Counted from the stretch's first letter, positions 35,395-48,189 are shown. The stretch is DNA of 64,000 bases from Parelaphostrongylus tenuis (GCA_019055375.1 JAHQIW010004455.1:1-64000), one strand, 5' to 3'. The notes: generated from the sequence alone by a model not told the origin. A program made the numbers and translations.

Positions 35395-35620
35395 TTGGTC
35401 AATCCCTGAGGGATGCGCCATACATTTGTCTTCAATTTTTAACTTCGTTTGAGGCAGGTGAATGCATATCTGGCCTTTACATTAACACACGGTGGCCTCT
35501 GAACCAAGTCAGTGCTGCTTATACTCGCATACAAGTCTGAGACCTGCCTGGTACCAATATACCGATCTCGGAGGGATGGATAGCTTGGTGTGCGAGATCG
35601 AACCACTGACCTCGTGTGCG
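35395..35620 (+). repeat. GCATATCTGGCC-type interspersed repeat, copy 3
   Basis: Matches the copy at 33.9 kb from TGAGGGATGCGCCA onward. It directly abuts the tRNA-Gly-like gene. Confidence 0.65.
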
Positions 35621-35636
35621 ACACAGAGCACCTCTA

Positions 35637-35707
35637 AACATTGGCCAGAAATCGAACCCGGGTCACTCGCGCGGCAGGCGAGCATTCTACCACTAAACCA
35701 CCAATGC
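35637..35707 (-). tRNA. tRNA-Gly(GCC)-like gene, possibly a pseudogene
   Basis: On the minus strand: acceptor GCATTGG/CCAATGT (one G-T pair); A-box TGGTTTAGTGG; anticodon stem CTCGC/GCGAG perfect, with loop CTGCCGC and anticodon GCC; T arm CCGGG-TTCGATT-TCTGG with two G-T pairs. Length and all arms are normal for eukaryotic tRNA-Gly-GCC. Weak points are the softened T stem, a T at the discriminator position and no clear T-run terminator. It lies next to a SINE-like repeat, so a retroposed copy is possible. Confidence 0.7.
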
Positions 35708-36299
35708 CAATACACACACTCCTCAAAAGGTGACTCCGTTATTGCAGTAGCTAAGCAAGAAGCGAAGCTGTTCGACACGATATATTTTGTGCTATGCTGT
35801 ATCCAAGATTCAAACAGCACTATAGGCTTGTACGAACTGCTTATGTGAAAGGAAGATGGTTCTTTTCTGTCATCCGCGGACACATAAAGAAACGACCCCT
35901 TCCCGTTGGACAAGAAGTTTCCATAATAGCGTTACTAAGCACTCATGTTATTTCACTGGCTAATGCGCCAAGCGCTCCTTTTCAAAAAAAAATTTTTGTA
36001 ACGCTATAGCATTCGAAATATGTTTTGCACCGCCTGCGCGCTTCTCTACAATTGCTGCACTGGAAGCACGAAAAGCACAATCAAACTCTTGACTGGTGAA
36101 ATGAATTGTACCTCCTCATTCGTTGCTTTTATTAAATTCGCCCCAAAAGCAATACATTTTTAGACATTTAATTGATCCGTCTTCGCTGTGTTTCTTTTCA
36201 ATGTGCGAATCTCAGTATTTATAGAATTCAGCTCATCATTTCGTCTTCTTCTTGAATGTCGTAGAATACTGGTTGAGCAAGTTTTCTTGCAATTTCGAG

Positions 36300-36425
36300 G
36301 ATAGCCTGGATGTGGCGTTTCATGAAGCGCTGTTGTTAACTGTCGAAGAGAGCGTGGACTGCAGTTTTATTCCAAACGCGCCACGGCGAGCATTAAAACC
36401 ACTCGATCACTGCGCCTTTTGCGAA
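36300..36425 (+). repeat. GC-rich interspersed repeat, copy 3
   Basis: GTGGCGTTTCATGAAGCGCT and AACGCGCCACGGCGAGCATT match the copies at 15.85 and 31.9 kb, more diverged. Confidence 0.55.
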
Positions 36426-36439
36426 AGCGACGAAGAACA

Positions 36440-36600
36440 ATAATAGTCTGATAATATGATAGCATGTTTTGAGCCTTTTATGTAGTCTGATATGTCGCTT
36501 ATACAATAATAAAGAGGCCCATTTCGCCTTTCCAGGTGTCAGTAGTACAGTGCCTTTCGATTCAGCCGATCCTAGTGGGATATAACCTTACTTATAAAGA
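36440..36600 (-). other. Decayed copy of the hammerhead-bearing repeat
   Basis: It shares AGTCTGATATG- and GGGATATAACCTTAC-like blocks with the region around 18.9 kb. The ribozyme site (36,513-36,542) keeps CTGA, a CCT/AGG stem and CGAAA, but CTGATGA reads CTGACAC and the GTC triplet is lost. Confidence 0.4.
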
Positions 36601-36602
36601 TA

Positions 36603-36935
36603 TAGGCTGAGAAGAAAGTTTTAGGGCACCTGCAAAAAACTGAAAATTCATGCAATTTCAAAGAAAAACAATAACACCTATTCGTCAAAATAAAGGCCAT
36701 TGCTTTCTATGACTTTCTAACATCGGTCTGCCAATTTTCGAATGGTAGAAGCGCCATTCCTTAGACTCATTCCTTAGAATAAAAGAATCTCAGACATGCT
36801 TCTTCAACTTTACCGAACGATCGATGTTGTCGTGGCTTCTCTATAATGACGAGATAAAGCACGAACTTCGATTATTGGTTGGACATTGCGGAGACCTGTG
36901 GCAAAGTGGAAATAAAGGCGATTAGTATTCAGGCC
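36603..36935 (-). mobile_element. Mariner transposon 3' end (transposase C-terminus)
   Basis: A terminal TAGGCTGAGAAGAAAGTTTT motif at 36,603 fits a mariner inverted repeat. Minus-strand frames read KVEEACLRFFYSKE, then NWQTDV, then KVIESNGLYFDE and a stop, the usual mariner C-terminal order, but with frameshifts and stops. The catalytic core and the other end are missing. Confidence 0.65.
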
Positions 36936-38399
36936 TTTAGTGAAAAATCCCACATAAGAAAATGTAGTATAATATGTATGAGAGTTATCCTGTGCTCAAT
37001 AAAGTTACACAAAAATTTCTTACAACCGTAGTAAAGTTTTCCCACTTCTCGTATAACTTAACTCCCACCTACCACCTAGCATACGGTGATTTGTCATTCG
37101 GCCTTGATTTCTTTGAGCAGAGGTATATTCATGCAGAGGATCGGCTGAACCGAAAGACACTGGCCAGTGATGAGCCTGGAAAGACGAAACAGTCCTATAC
37201 AGCAGTAACTATGTGACATGCCAGACCTCTTGAAAGGCTAAAAACTTGCTCAATGTACTTTATACTTCAGTTTATTTTTCAAAAAAAAAATTTTATAGAG
37301 TGCTGCAGCATCGCAAATATGATCACCACTAAAATTGACGCCGCTTACTCACCACTCATTCCTCAATATCTTTGTATAATACCTATCAGCGACCAATCAA
37401 CAGATTTGCTTGACAATATCGCTTCATAACCAGTTAAGCTGACAGCGATTGTACTAAATAATTCCAAGAATTCTTATGTTTTTACTGCTTTTTTGGAAGT
37501 GCTTGAGATGTTTCGAGTTTTCCCAATAGAATGAGTGGTAAGCAAAATCCGACCTCAGACGGGAAACGAACCGTGTTCCATTCATACCGGTAAAGCAGAG
37601 ATTCTTTTACAATTTCGGGGCGAAAAGCCAAAAATTGCTTTAGTGCAAAAGAAACATTTTCACATAGAAGGCGAAAATATACGCGTTCACTTGCGCCGCG
37701 TGTGAAGCTGTTTTATTTTCACAGATACAGCGCAGTAAAGACGTCTTCTCAAGAACAAGTACACCCTTGAAATCACAAAGAAGCTTTGAAGAATTACTAA
37801 TAATCCAGTAGAAATTTTTGCGCTTGACTAGAGTTTCTTTTATATATTTTCGAATTTTTGGTGCGGAATAAAACATTCCCTGGACGGCAAGGATGAGACG
37901 CAGATAGGAAGGTTGGTGTAGCGAAATAAACCAGCAGAAAGAAAGTCACTATATGGATTATGTTGTCTGGTCCGAACTAATCAAAATTGTGTAAAATACA
38001 CGGTGTCCGTTACAAACTGATGCAATTTCCACTAACTTATTGCTTAACTTACAGAGACACCTCAAGTAAGCTAGGATTCTGACCTAATGACCTTTTGAAA
38101 GACCATCAACCATACATTGCTGATGAATTGTTGAAAGAATTATTCACGGAATAACTTTAGGATATATCTCCACCTTACAAGCTTGTCATAGACTCAATTC
38201 AACTAAACTAGGAAAACTACCAACAGGCACCTCCTAAAAAACCGGTTTATATCAGATGCTGCAATGAATTATGGATTCAGCAAGAGCTTGGCTGCCGTTG
38301 GTGGCTTCTATTTAAGTGAAAGCTTCGAATTTAGTACTTGAGGAGACTAAAAAACAAAAACAGAGAACGACGAGTAACGAGCGACAGAAAGCACAACGA

Positions 38400-38485
38400 G
38401 GGCCTTGATGGTGCACTGGAAAAGTTGTGAAGCCGCGGGTGTAATCGCCAGTCAGAAGATCGCGTTTCAGGTTCTAGTTCACAAT
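38400..38485 (+). other. tRNA-Arg-like relic
   Basis: GTCAGAAGATCGCG followed by TTCAGGTTCTAG resembles the anticodon arm and T arm of a tRNA-Arg, with a D-arm-like GGTGCACTGGAAAAG before it. The acceptor stem does not close. Treated as a fossil. Confidence 0.3.
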
Positions 38486-38994
38486 CTCAGCAATCGTGAT
38501 TTATTTCGCATCGAACACTACCGCTTAAATAAATCAGGCCAGAAATAATGCTAAGATCATGATTTATTAAAATGGATAATTAAGCGCATCCAAAAAATTC
38601 AGATCTTATTTGGACATGCATAAGACCCCAAAGAAGTATTGGCAAACTCCATCTCCGTTGCTTTGACAAAAGTTATCTAGAAACTCGAAGATGAATTCAA
38701 ATCTCTCATCTATACTGCCAACTCAAAATTCCTCTCTGAATCACTAATCATTTAGCCCACCGATTGGTGCCAACGAGAAATAACTTGAAAAACTTGAGAA
38801 AATTTGTTTGATCATATCTTATCTTCTTTATCTCGTACTCTTCAATCAGCATGAAATAGTGGTGTGGTTCACTTATGACTACCTCTCTAAATCACTGATC
38901 TTGTTCTCGGTCTGAAGGAGTGCTAGTTACGCGTAAGTTCATACATCATTCAACAACACTTTTGCACTTCATTTTTTGACGTTTTTGAAATCTA

Positions 38995-39132
38995 AACTTA
39001 TTTAGAATTTATGCGGATGTCTGCTTGAAAAAAACCCTGAGGGGCACAATTGAAAGTCGTATGTTGGTGGCATCCTCCTGCTCACCACAATCGCTTTAGT
39101 CCTTGCCAAGCTCATTGCAGAAGTGAGTTCAC
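38995..39132 (+). pseudogene. Distant fossil exon of the KxTLRS basic family
   Basis: KKTLRGTIESRMLVASSCSP aligns with the family in the tandem array at 48-51.7 kb. The segment ends LAKLIAE (in another frame) at a GTGAGT donor at 39,133, as in the array copies. Frameshifts and a TAG are present. Confidence 0.45.
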
Positions 39133-40439
39133 GTACACAATAATTCTAAAGTGCCGTTCATTAATGTTGGATTTTCACTGAAGATTTGTGCCTATGGAAA
39201 AAATAGAAAGACCAATAAGTTGTTAGTGGACGAGTTGACCTGCTTTCTTTGCAGTTATAAGCATTAGATTTCGCCTCCTCTGTGATTGGTCGTTCGCTCT
39301 GTGTAGTTGTGGGAGAAGCAAAATAAACATCGCTGAACTGTTCACTTCTTCACTGTCTGTCTGTCTTTGAGCGTAACTGCTACTGCCTAATGCAATAATA
39401 GAGGAAAAACAAGAATGGCATGAACTACCTCAAATGGCCTCCGTGACGTAGCAGATAGTGTAGACTTTCCAGTGTGTCTTCTTGTTCTAAGAACCCATAG
39501 GCAATGAACCGTAGGGACCCGTAGGGATCACTTCGATATCCGCTACTCACCTCAATACCTTGGAAAAAACGTATTTATGGTGCTATATTCAAGTAGCCAT
39601 TCGATGGCCCAGATCGAAAGAATTTGAGTGGTGTATTCATCTCAAAAAAGGCTTTTTTATTGCGCTGAAAAAGCAAAATGAATGTTTGTCTTTCATTCAA
39701 AGATTTCTCGCCGACTAGAGCTTCTCCGTTGGAGTTCTGTGATCAATCATTATATCCGGTCCTAGAAATTACAATGATCTATTTGATTCCAAATATGGAC
39801 TTCGTATCACCCTGTAACAGGCAAAAAAAAAGATTGGGCTTCGGAAAAGTGGAAAATATGTAAATGAGAAATTTAATTTTCTATTAGTTCTTATGATGCA
39901 CTAGGTAGCCCGTTTGAAGGCCAAAAACATTGTTGGAATTCCTTAGATAAGATCTATCGCTTGGTTGCTCAAGCAGCGTGAAATCTTCCAATCAGTAGCG
40001 AAATATCATTTTTGCTTTTTAGCGCAAGAAAAAAGGTCTTTTTGGAAGCGAAATACACAATTTGGATTCTTCTTGATTAAGCTATCGATTGATTATTTAA
40101 ACAATGCAAGCGTTCAAAAAATACATTCTTCCCAGTGGATCGAAGTAGGAAAATGACAGAGGAAGTAATTCATTTTTCGCGGAAACCAATTTCCTTTGGC
40201 TGTTACAGCGTAATATCAAGTCCATTATAGAAGCCAAATGAATCATTGGATTTGGTCTATGGATCGGTAACTATTACTACAAGGAAAAGTTTTGGTGAGC
40301 GAAAAATCTCTCAATGAGTAACGAAATTTAATTTTTGCTCTTTCAGCACGATATAAAAGGTTTTGAAGATGAATTATACCATTCGAATTCTTTTAACTTA
40401 TGCTACTGAACGACTATCTGAATGTTAGAAATGACCAAA

Positions 40440-41560
40440 AAATACGTTTCATACGACTGGTCGAAACGGACAGCAGATGACGGTGAAGTACCGGTTTCGG
40501 TCGTTATGATAAACTTAGATAACTTCCCATCCTGCTCATTCCATTCTAGTCCGTGTGTCCCAATGTGACGCTCCTCAGATGTTCTTTTGGGTCTAATTTT
40601 TGCTTTGAAATCTTTAACAATGACATTGAAGAATGTATGGTATCTCTCTGAAAACTTTCGAAGTCCATACACAACGCTTCGACTTCGTCTTCGCCATAGC
40701 TTGATGTTCGTGCGTAAGCGAAAAAGGTGGTCAGAGCTGGTATTGATCCACATCGTTTTAACTGCAATCGTCCGATACGGGTTGTTAGTTGTCCAAATGA
40801 ATAATGTTCTTGGTCCATTTCGACTTGGTGAGTACGCCAACGCCGCCGACACCTCTGCGATAGCATGTTCCAAGATACAGTTCTTCTACGGTGTCATAAA
40901 CAGCGTAGAAAAGTTGACGTCTTTCCGTCTCAGCCAAGCTGATGACGTCGCACCTTATCCTTCTTTCTTGATTCAATAGACCTTCTACAGCGTATTCGTG
41001 ATCAAGCGTTGGTGCATTATAGATACAAATGGTCATTTTAGTTCGTTTCGATTTTGACAGCCTAGTTTGACTCTGATATTTCAGCAGCCTCTCCGTACTC
41101 ATCCTACTCAACGCCGCCGTATAGCGGATCTTTCGGGGTCAGGGGAATGAAGCCCATATTTGTTACTGTTTTGGCATTTTGATGCCCAACGCATAGCTTG
41201 CTAGGCTCTAGACGAGGGGTCTGTGTACTCACGAGTAGTTTTCCAGTCTCTATTGGAGTAGCGGGAGGAGCTTACTTGTTGGTGGCGTCACCTGACCACC
41301 TCCCATGTACTTCCCAGCCACTTGATTGCACGCATTTGGTCGACTTGACTCGTAGAAATAGAGTTGTGTCAAATCGGCGATGCAGGAGCAGAAAGCTTTT
41401 TCCCTTGACCCACCTACATTTCTGGGAAATACACGGCCGGTTTTGGTTGGCGTTGAGTTCACCTATCCACTACCTAGGGAGGCGCCACGTGCCTAGCGAC
41501 TAGCTGTGCGGGATCCCTCAAAGAGGGAGATTTGTGACGTTTGATTTATACGTCCATCGT
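40440..41560 (-). mobile_element. RTE-type LINE fragment, 5' end with endonuclease domain
   Basis: The ORF starts at 41,036 (MTICIYNAPTL) and continues through LAETERRQ, LGTCYRRGVGGVGVL, then, in shifted frames, TTRIGRLQLKRCG, FAYARTSS, VKDFKAKIRPKRT and HIGTHGLEWNEQ, the expected APE-endonuclease order. Homology stops near 40,440, close to where the copy at 8.3-9.3 kb also stops. At least two frameshifts. The leader (41,040-41,560) matches 8,290-8,760. Confidence 0.85.
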
Positions 41561-42786
41561 GGAAGTGACAGGCGCCATGTCTCTCTATCAAAGGGGTAAT
41601 AAGGTAAATAAATGACGTGAAGAGTGAGCACAAACGGAGAAAGTAGATCATAAACCTCGATGGAGCAGTGCAAACGTGTTCGTCCCCGAAAAAGCTAGTC
41701 GTATTTCAAATCCATCCAGCTTATTTTGACCTTGAAGTTTTCCCATATGGTAACATTCCTGCGCTATCAAATATCGTTGTCATTTGCCGATTAATAGTAT
41801 ATAAAACTCTTGGTGCAATACCTCATGTAAAAAACTCCTCAACAGCTTAGATGGTGAACGAACAATCAAAAAGATATTCTGTTGCCCTTACCTAACGATC
41901 TCTAATACCACAAATTGAATAAAAATCACGCTTTCGCTTTCCTGATGAACGTGATCCTTGTCAATGATAGAAATTGCAATGTTCTAAGGCCAGGAAAGTT
42001 TGGCATCAGATCGTCCTAGTGTGGTGGAGGAAATGAGTTAGGTCAAAACCACTTAGTTATCGAGATAAATATGCTTCATCACAATCACTCGCGTTCACGC
42101 ATATCAGTCTGCTCTTACTCTACACGACCCGAAATCACGTATCATTCGAACCATACCATTGTTTCATGCTCTTGGGTGTGGACTTAATCACTTGAGACAG
42201 TCACGCAGAGATTCTCAGATATTGGAGGTGCCCGTGCTGGAGTGCTTCTAGTTCCTTTCAACAGAGAATCGCCAGCGTTTGCCTATTAAATGAGATTTCC
42301 AAAAAAGCCTCAAATCGTTCTCCCGCCTCTGTAGAGCCGGGAGGCTTGGTTTGCCTAGCGCGAGGCCGAATCATGGAGCATACTGCTTGCTCTATTGCAC
42401 GAATTTCTAACCACTTCGCTTCTCGCGCAGAAAAGCATCCTACTGTTCGGAGGTTAGCATTCAACCAAATTCAATCAAAATAAGAGCTTCGCTGGCATAA
42501 CCATGCTTTATTTTGCTTCGATTGAGTACTTCTTCAGCTGCATTTTTTGCAGTCACCGATGGAGAAATGAGAAGATTTTAAACGAAGTGAAGAGCAGAAG
42601 AAACTGGATTTTTCAGTGAATCTTCATCGTTGTAGATCTTATTTCACTCTGATGTTCAAGTTTACCTTGTTTTAGTGCTTCCCAGTTCGATGTAACGCTC
42701 TACACGTTTGTCGACCAGATGTAAACCAGGGACTTTTCCATAGTCGAGTCAAAATAAGAGCGAAGGTAGCTGAGAGGGTAGTGTTG

Positions 42787-43800
42787 TTACTCGATATAAG
42801 CAAGACTCCCTTCCGACCTCTTCTGAAGCCGGCTAAACCCACATTTCTCTTTAGTTGGTAATAAAGCTTCAAGCTTGTACAAGAAGGTAGCTGTACCGAA
42901 ATAAAGCATTGGTAGGTCATTGCCAGCCGCAGTGTAGGTTGGATGTTCAAAATCATCAACGATGACAATGGAGATGAATGCGTTGCCCTCACCTCAGCGA
43001 TTGATCAATCTAAAAAGCATTTATACTTTATAATTTAATCCAGCAGATCTGCACACCACTCAGTTTTAAAACTGCGAAGATGTTTCATATGAGGGGAATC
43101 TCACAAAACTCTTAATATCGCTCAAGAGATCGGTGCCTTTTCATTCACTTAACACATGAAAGTGAAACCTTTGCAGATTCTGATCACATCACTGTTTCGA
43201 GAAGAGTCAAGAAAGGCTATGACAATTTATTTGCTAACGGCAAATCGTTCTTGACCTATCAAACCTCCCACTATTAACAACCTCGCACCTGTTCATCAAG
43301 AGAACAGCTGCTTCATCTTTTCTTTGTTAGTTGACAGAGGTCAACAATTCCGATTTCAGAACTAGGTTTGCCATGTGGTGTCAATATGTTTTATTTTATA
43401 CCTTTATTTTAGAAGCTGATATATTACTTGATTACCTTGCATTTGAAAGTGAACTGAGCCTACCTTAAGTTTTTCTGCTTTTTGGATGGATGTCTATTCT
43501 AGCGCCCGTTATGAAAGCGGAAAACTTCACTTATATCGAGCCTCCATTCCTGGAGAATTTGAAGAATATTAACGCCAGCGAACCAACGGTTCCAAGGAAA
43601 CTTGAAGGCAACGCCACATGCGGTATGACGGAATCTTATCGCTTTACAAATGACCTTATAGAATGATATTAGTTTACCAGTTGATATAAAAATAACCATT
43701 ACGTACATTTTCATGGCGTTATTTTTGCTCTATGTTTTCCATCCTGAACAGAATCTCGTGCAGTTTATCTTTTAGCGAAGACGAGTCTAGTCTGATGACA
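42787..43800 (-). repeat. Tandem duplication, unit 1, with exon-like segments
   Basis: It contains a 67-codon open stretch, 42,787-42,990 (EGNAFISIVIVDDFEHPTYT), after a GCTGAG acceptor, and a short C-terminal-like segment (SSSLKDKLHEILFRMENIEQ, stop) near 43,735-43,795. Both have counterparts in unit 2. The protein is not recognised. Confidence 0.4.
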
Positions 43801-44239
43801 AATGAAAAAATATGTGAAATTTCCTAACCCTGAGTATGAAAGACTTGATGAGCCTGAGTGGAGTCGAACCAGTGCAATGATCAACATTACCTTTTCTGTT
43901 ATAGCCTACCCTTCTTTTTGGGATTACAAAACACAGTAAAAAATATACGTACACGCATTTGCAGCTTTGTAGTCCTAATTAGTAGTGATTATTCAGTGTC
44001 TTATTTACAGTCAACGATGCGAGGTAATTTTCGCTAACTTATACCTGAACGGAGGATCTCATTCGCAGAAAGCAGAAATGTGTTCACTAGTTCTACTTGA
44101 GCAGGATACAATGAGTAAAATCGAAGCCCCTGTAACTCTGTAAATTTCCAATTCTTTCACAGGATTTCTAATTATAAGAATTTATGATTACATTTCTTAT
44201 GCATTACATCATGCATTACAAATAATTTACATGATAGCA

Positions 44240-45260
44240 GCGCCGAAATAAAGCTTTAGTAGGGCATTGCCAGCCATTATGTAGGTTGTATGTTATCAGA
44301 TCACTAACGATGAATGATGGAATTGAAGGCGCCACCCTTACCTCAAGGTCTAAAACAGCGTGAAAAGCATCGTATTATATTTTAATTCAACAGGTCTCCA
44401 CACCGCTCACTTTCAATGTTGAGATGTTCTATATAGGGGGAGGGAGGGGGAACTCGCAAAACTCTTGCCGCTCTAGAGATCATGTTCTTTTATTCCCTAT
44501 AATCATAACAATGAGACGTTTGCAGATTTTGATCCCATTTTTGTCTTGAGAAGAGTCAAGTAAATCTATGGCAGTTTATTTGCTGACTCCAAATCATTCT
44601 TCAGGAATCTTACCTTTCTACTGTTAACAACCTCGCACCTGCTCATCAGTAAAACAGCTGATTCATCGTTTATGACTTACTTGCCAGCTATCAACACTAT
44701 AGGTTCAAAAAGTACGTTTGCTATGTGTTTTCAATGTGTTTTATTTTAGAAATTGCCATAATAATTGATCACTTTGCATTAGAAAGTGAATCGACCCTAT
44801 GTGAAGTTTTCCTGCCCGTCCATATGGATGTCAGTTTCAGCCCCCGATATTAGAGCAAAAGCTCCACATTGATTCGACTTTCATTCTTGGGAAATCTGAA
44901 AGATATCAATGTCAGTGACAATCTCAATGACGTTGCTCATATTGTGGCTCTTTAAAACCCTCCTACATTATCTACAGAGCATAACTGGACATAGAACAAA
45001 GAATAATGCTTCATTTCGCTACAGAAGACAGTATAATAAATGCAACTAAAGGTTTCAAGATATTCTGAAAGTAAAATCATAACCTCTATGACCGAATTTT
45101 GTCGTTTTTTCAGATGAGCTTATAGAATGTTATTAGTCTACCAATTGATGTAAATGACCATTTCGTACATCTACATGACGCTATATTATTTTGCTCCTGA
45201 ATCTCCCACACCAAAGAGAATCTCGTACAATTTAATTTGATGATGAGTGTACGACGAAGC
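44240..45260 (-). repeat. Tandem duplication, unit 2 (more decayed)
   Basis: Blocks at 44,240-44,420 match 42,890-43,090. The KLYEILF segment near 45,205-45,245 matches KLHEILF in unit 1. The open reading of unit 1 is broken here by stops. Spacing between the units is about 1.35-1.45 kb. Confidence 0.5.
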
Positions 45261-45439
45261 AAGCTTTGGTCTATGAGGCATAATTCTGCACACAACTTTT
45301 GTTGCGATAGTGGTTGTGTGAGCGAGTAAATGAAGTAAGTTGGCAACTTTACTAAATCATAGTTTGTTTCTATAACACTGTTGTTGCTCTCGAGTTCCAA
45401 CTTGAAGAACATTTAACTATTGGCTTACCGGCCGCCCGC

Positions 45440-45712
45440 GACCACCACTAAGTCCGTAGTGCCCATGTTAGTAATGGAGGTCGTCGAGAAGGAGGTTGCT
45501 GGTTCTTTCCCTTCCAACAACGGTTCACAGCGGTTCTTTTAATGATGCTTTTTGTGTTTTATTCAGTTGTTTTTAGTTCACTAGTTGCGATCCAATAGAA
45601 AATCTGGTGTCGTCGTGGGAGGAGATCGAGCCAGCAACCTTCTTCCCAATTTCTTGCAGGCACTACCCTCCAGGCACTACGGACTACTCGCTGGACGCGT
45701 CGTCTTTTAGCG
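45440..45712. mobile_element. Foldback element
   Basis: AGTCCGTAGTGCC near 45,450 has a perfect inverse, GGCACTACGGACT, near 45,678. GGAGGTTGCTGG and CCAGCAACCTTC add inner paired blocks. The loop is AT-rich and non-coding. Probably a non-autonomous transposon. Confidence 0.6.
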
Positions 45713-46179
45713 TTATGCAGAGGTTGTTCACTTTCTACTGTTTTCATGTGTTAACACTTTGAATGTCGACGTGGTAATTCTTAGTGCGGATTGAAGAAGA
45801 AGGGACATCAACAAAAAAGAATCACAAAGTTAGCTCAGCTGAAATGTCAACCCATATAACGATTTACAATAAGCACATCTGCATTCAAGGAAACACATGT
45901 TTTATAAGCTAATGTTTACAGCGCTATTCGCTCAAGAGTTCCAATCAGAATAAGTAAATTATCTTGCAACATGCGACATTTAATGAAACTAATATTTATA
46001 GGATGTCGCATTATATCTTGAATGACCCTATACTAGAGACCCGGTAATCTGCCCCCTTTGATCACAATTTCAGAGACGGTAGCGGCTCTATCACTTCAAA
46101 GTTGGAGGTTTAGGTAGTTGCACAGAGCATATGGCACTTGGATAGCTTGCCTATATAGTTTGTGCGGGCCGCGACCTAA

Positions 46180-47730
46180 TTTCCATTCGTTTCTTATTGT
46201 CGAACGTGTTGTCTAAAATCCTAATCTATTTCGAATGGTAATGAAAATTTATTCCATGATATTTAACTCGTTTCCAATTGCTTACGGAGAAGGTTGACGT
46301 TGCCCACAGATACATTCGCATATAGTTTGAGTGGTCCTTCAAGAGGTCGGTTGCACTCCCTTGCACTAGACTCCACTATTTTCAATTTTCTGTATTGCTT
46401 GTATTATGTAATCGACCAATCTGTCTCGCTAGCGGTGTATGTATATCTGGATCTCGAAGATCGTATAGTTTTGGATATTGAAACTTTACGAATCAGTTAA
46501 ATGTTGTGATTACCGGCTGGATTCCATTGAAAATCATTCAAGTAGCTTTGTAAGAAGCGCACAGATCTTCTCACGGGATTTAAGCAACAGCCCACGTGTC
46601 TGGTGGAGAACAGAGCGCTAAACGACTGCATTGAGAAGATGAGCACTGAGTTTAGAATTCGCTATTTGCTCGGTGACTTCTTTAAGAAGCTCACATGCGG
46701 CTCATGTTGCTACCCTCTCATGTGTGATTCTCCGTTCATGCTCTTCTCCATGTTTATCTACCGTCCAAGGCACACGTCAGAGGTGGTCTGCGTGACCACA
46801 GAGTCGTCCAACTCGATTTTTTCACATTCTCATCATCTATTCTTCATGAGTTGAGACATCGACTTGATCACGGGCATACAATTTGTTTCCACCTAGTTGA
46901 GTTTCTCTGGCATCGTCTGCTTCACTTATGCACCTCGAAAATACAACGATGTGATTCATCCGCAAAACAAATGTTCAATAGATTTCCATCATTATGCATG
47001 CCCTTTTCGTCACAACCGAGCAATTTTAATATCCAAAGCAGTGTCCCGGGGAGCAGTTTTCGCCGGTATAGTGTCGCTCTGTCGAAGCTCTATTCTCATG
47101 AATATGCTGGAATCAATTAAAGGGCAATATTTTTGTGCGCACTATTAATGGAAGTTCGCTATCATTTGTCTATACGACGGGCCTACAACTTGCTCAAGAA
47201 GGATTCTATTTGTGTTGACGCTGTGAAACGCTTTGCCATGGTCAATAAATGTTGGGAAAAGAGAAAGGGTATTTTTAACAAATTTCAACGACCCGTGGCA
47301 CGGTTTGGAAATGATCATGCAGCATAATATATTTTCAAATTCTAGTTCGTACAACTGGCTGTCTGTAATCAAATGTTTTCGATATGCTTGAGAGCTGATC
47401 TCTGTGAACAGATTGCAGAGCTCACTGAACAAGCATATTGAGTGGTAGTCGCATAGATCCCTCCTGTGACACTTTTTAAATAAGGCGGCTGTGCAGGAAG
47501 TCGCTCACTAATCGTGGTTAACTCTTTCTGAGGATGGCATGTGCTGTGAAAAGTACATGTACAGTACGGCCTGCAGCTTTGAGTAAGTCGACGGTAATAT
47601 TAGCAAGTCCCCAAACTGTGCCTTTCCTCATGCTTTTTACCTCAACTCGAACTTTACAGAGAAAAATCCAGGGGTTATCCTCCAGTGCAAATTGAGGAGT
47701 CTTAGACGATGGTCACAGAACAGGATTATT
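46180..47730 (-). mobile_element. Decayed non-LTR (RTE-like) reverse transcriptase
   Basis: Minus-strand fragments in order: KSMRKGTVWGLANITVDLLK (about 47,590-47,650), HLITDSQLYE, LFPTFIDHGKAFHSVNTN (motif A region, about 47,195-47,260), GVRQSDTI-like (about 47,070), FADES in place of FADD (about 46,960), KIELDDSVVTQTTSDVCLG (about 46,760-46,815) and LSAHLLNAVV (about 46,620). Many stops and frameshifts. Catalytic Asp residues in the F-ADD region are lost. Confidence 0.8.
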
Positions 47731-48189
47731 GCTATCAATTTCGCGTTATCAATTTAATCTGATAGCGTGTTTAAAATTTGGCCCCCATCGTAGATTATCA
47801 GTGTGGGCAGCGGAACACAATAGTTGCAAATCCTTTGTAGCTGCCTGATGCAGTCATTTCAAATGGAAAGTGAACATTGACAAACACAAATATAAAAGTC
47901 TGTGAACAATTAATCATTGTCTCACCACTGAACTTTGTTATTGAGTGAAGACATTCCAAACTTTACGTCTCTTCTCTACAGAGCCAGCTCAATGTTTCTT
48001 TTAGAGCCACCGATCTTCCAGTTCAATTTGTTGTTAACTAATTTTGATCATTAGAACATTTCTTTTTTTTTATCTCTTATCTACCAGCATAGGTTACTAT
48101 GTGCTCAATGTATAGTCAAACGTATACAAAACTTAGGCGATCAATTCTGCATTATTACATCAGTCAACTTTCCTTAATTTAATTTTTAC

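Noticed and set aside
36974..37216. 80-codon plus-strand open frame
   Set aside because: No family signal on either strand. Considered and dismissed as a mannosidase N-terminal exon.
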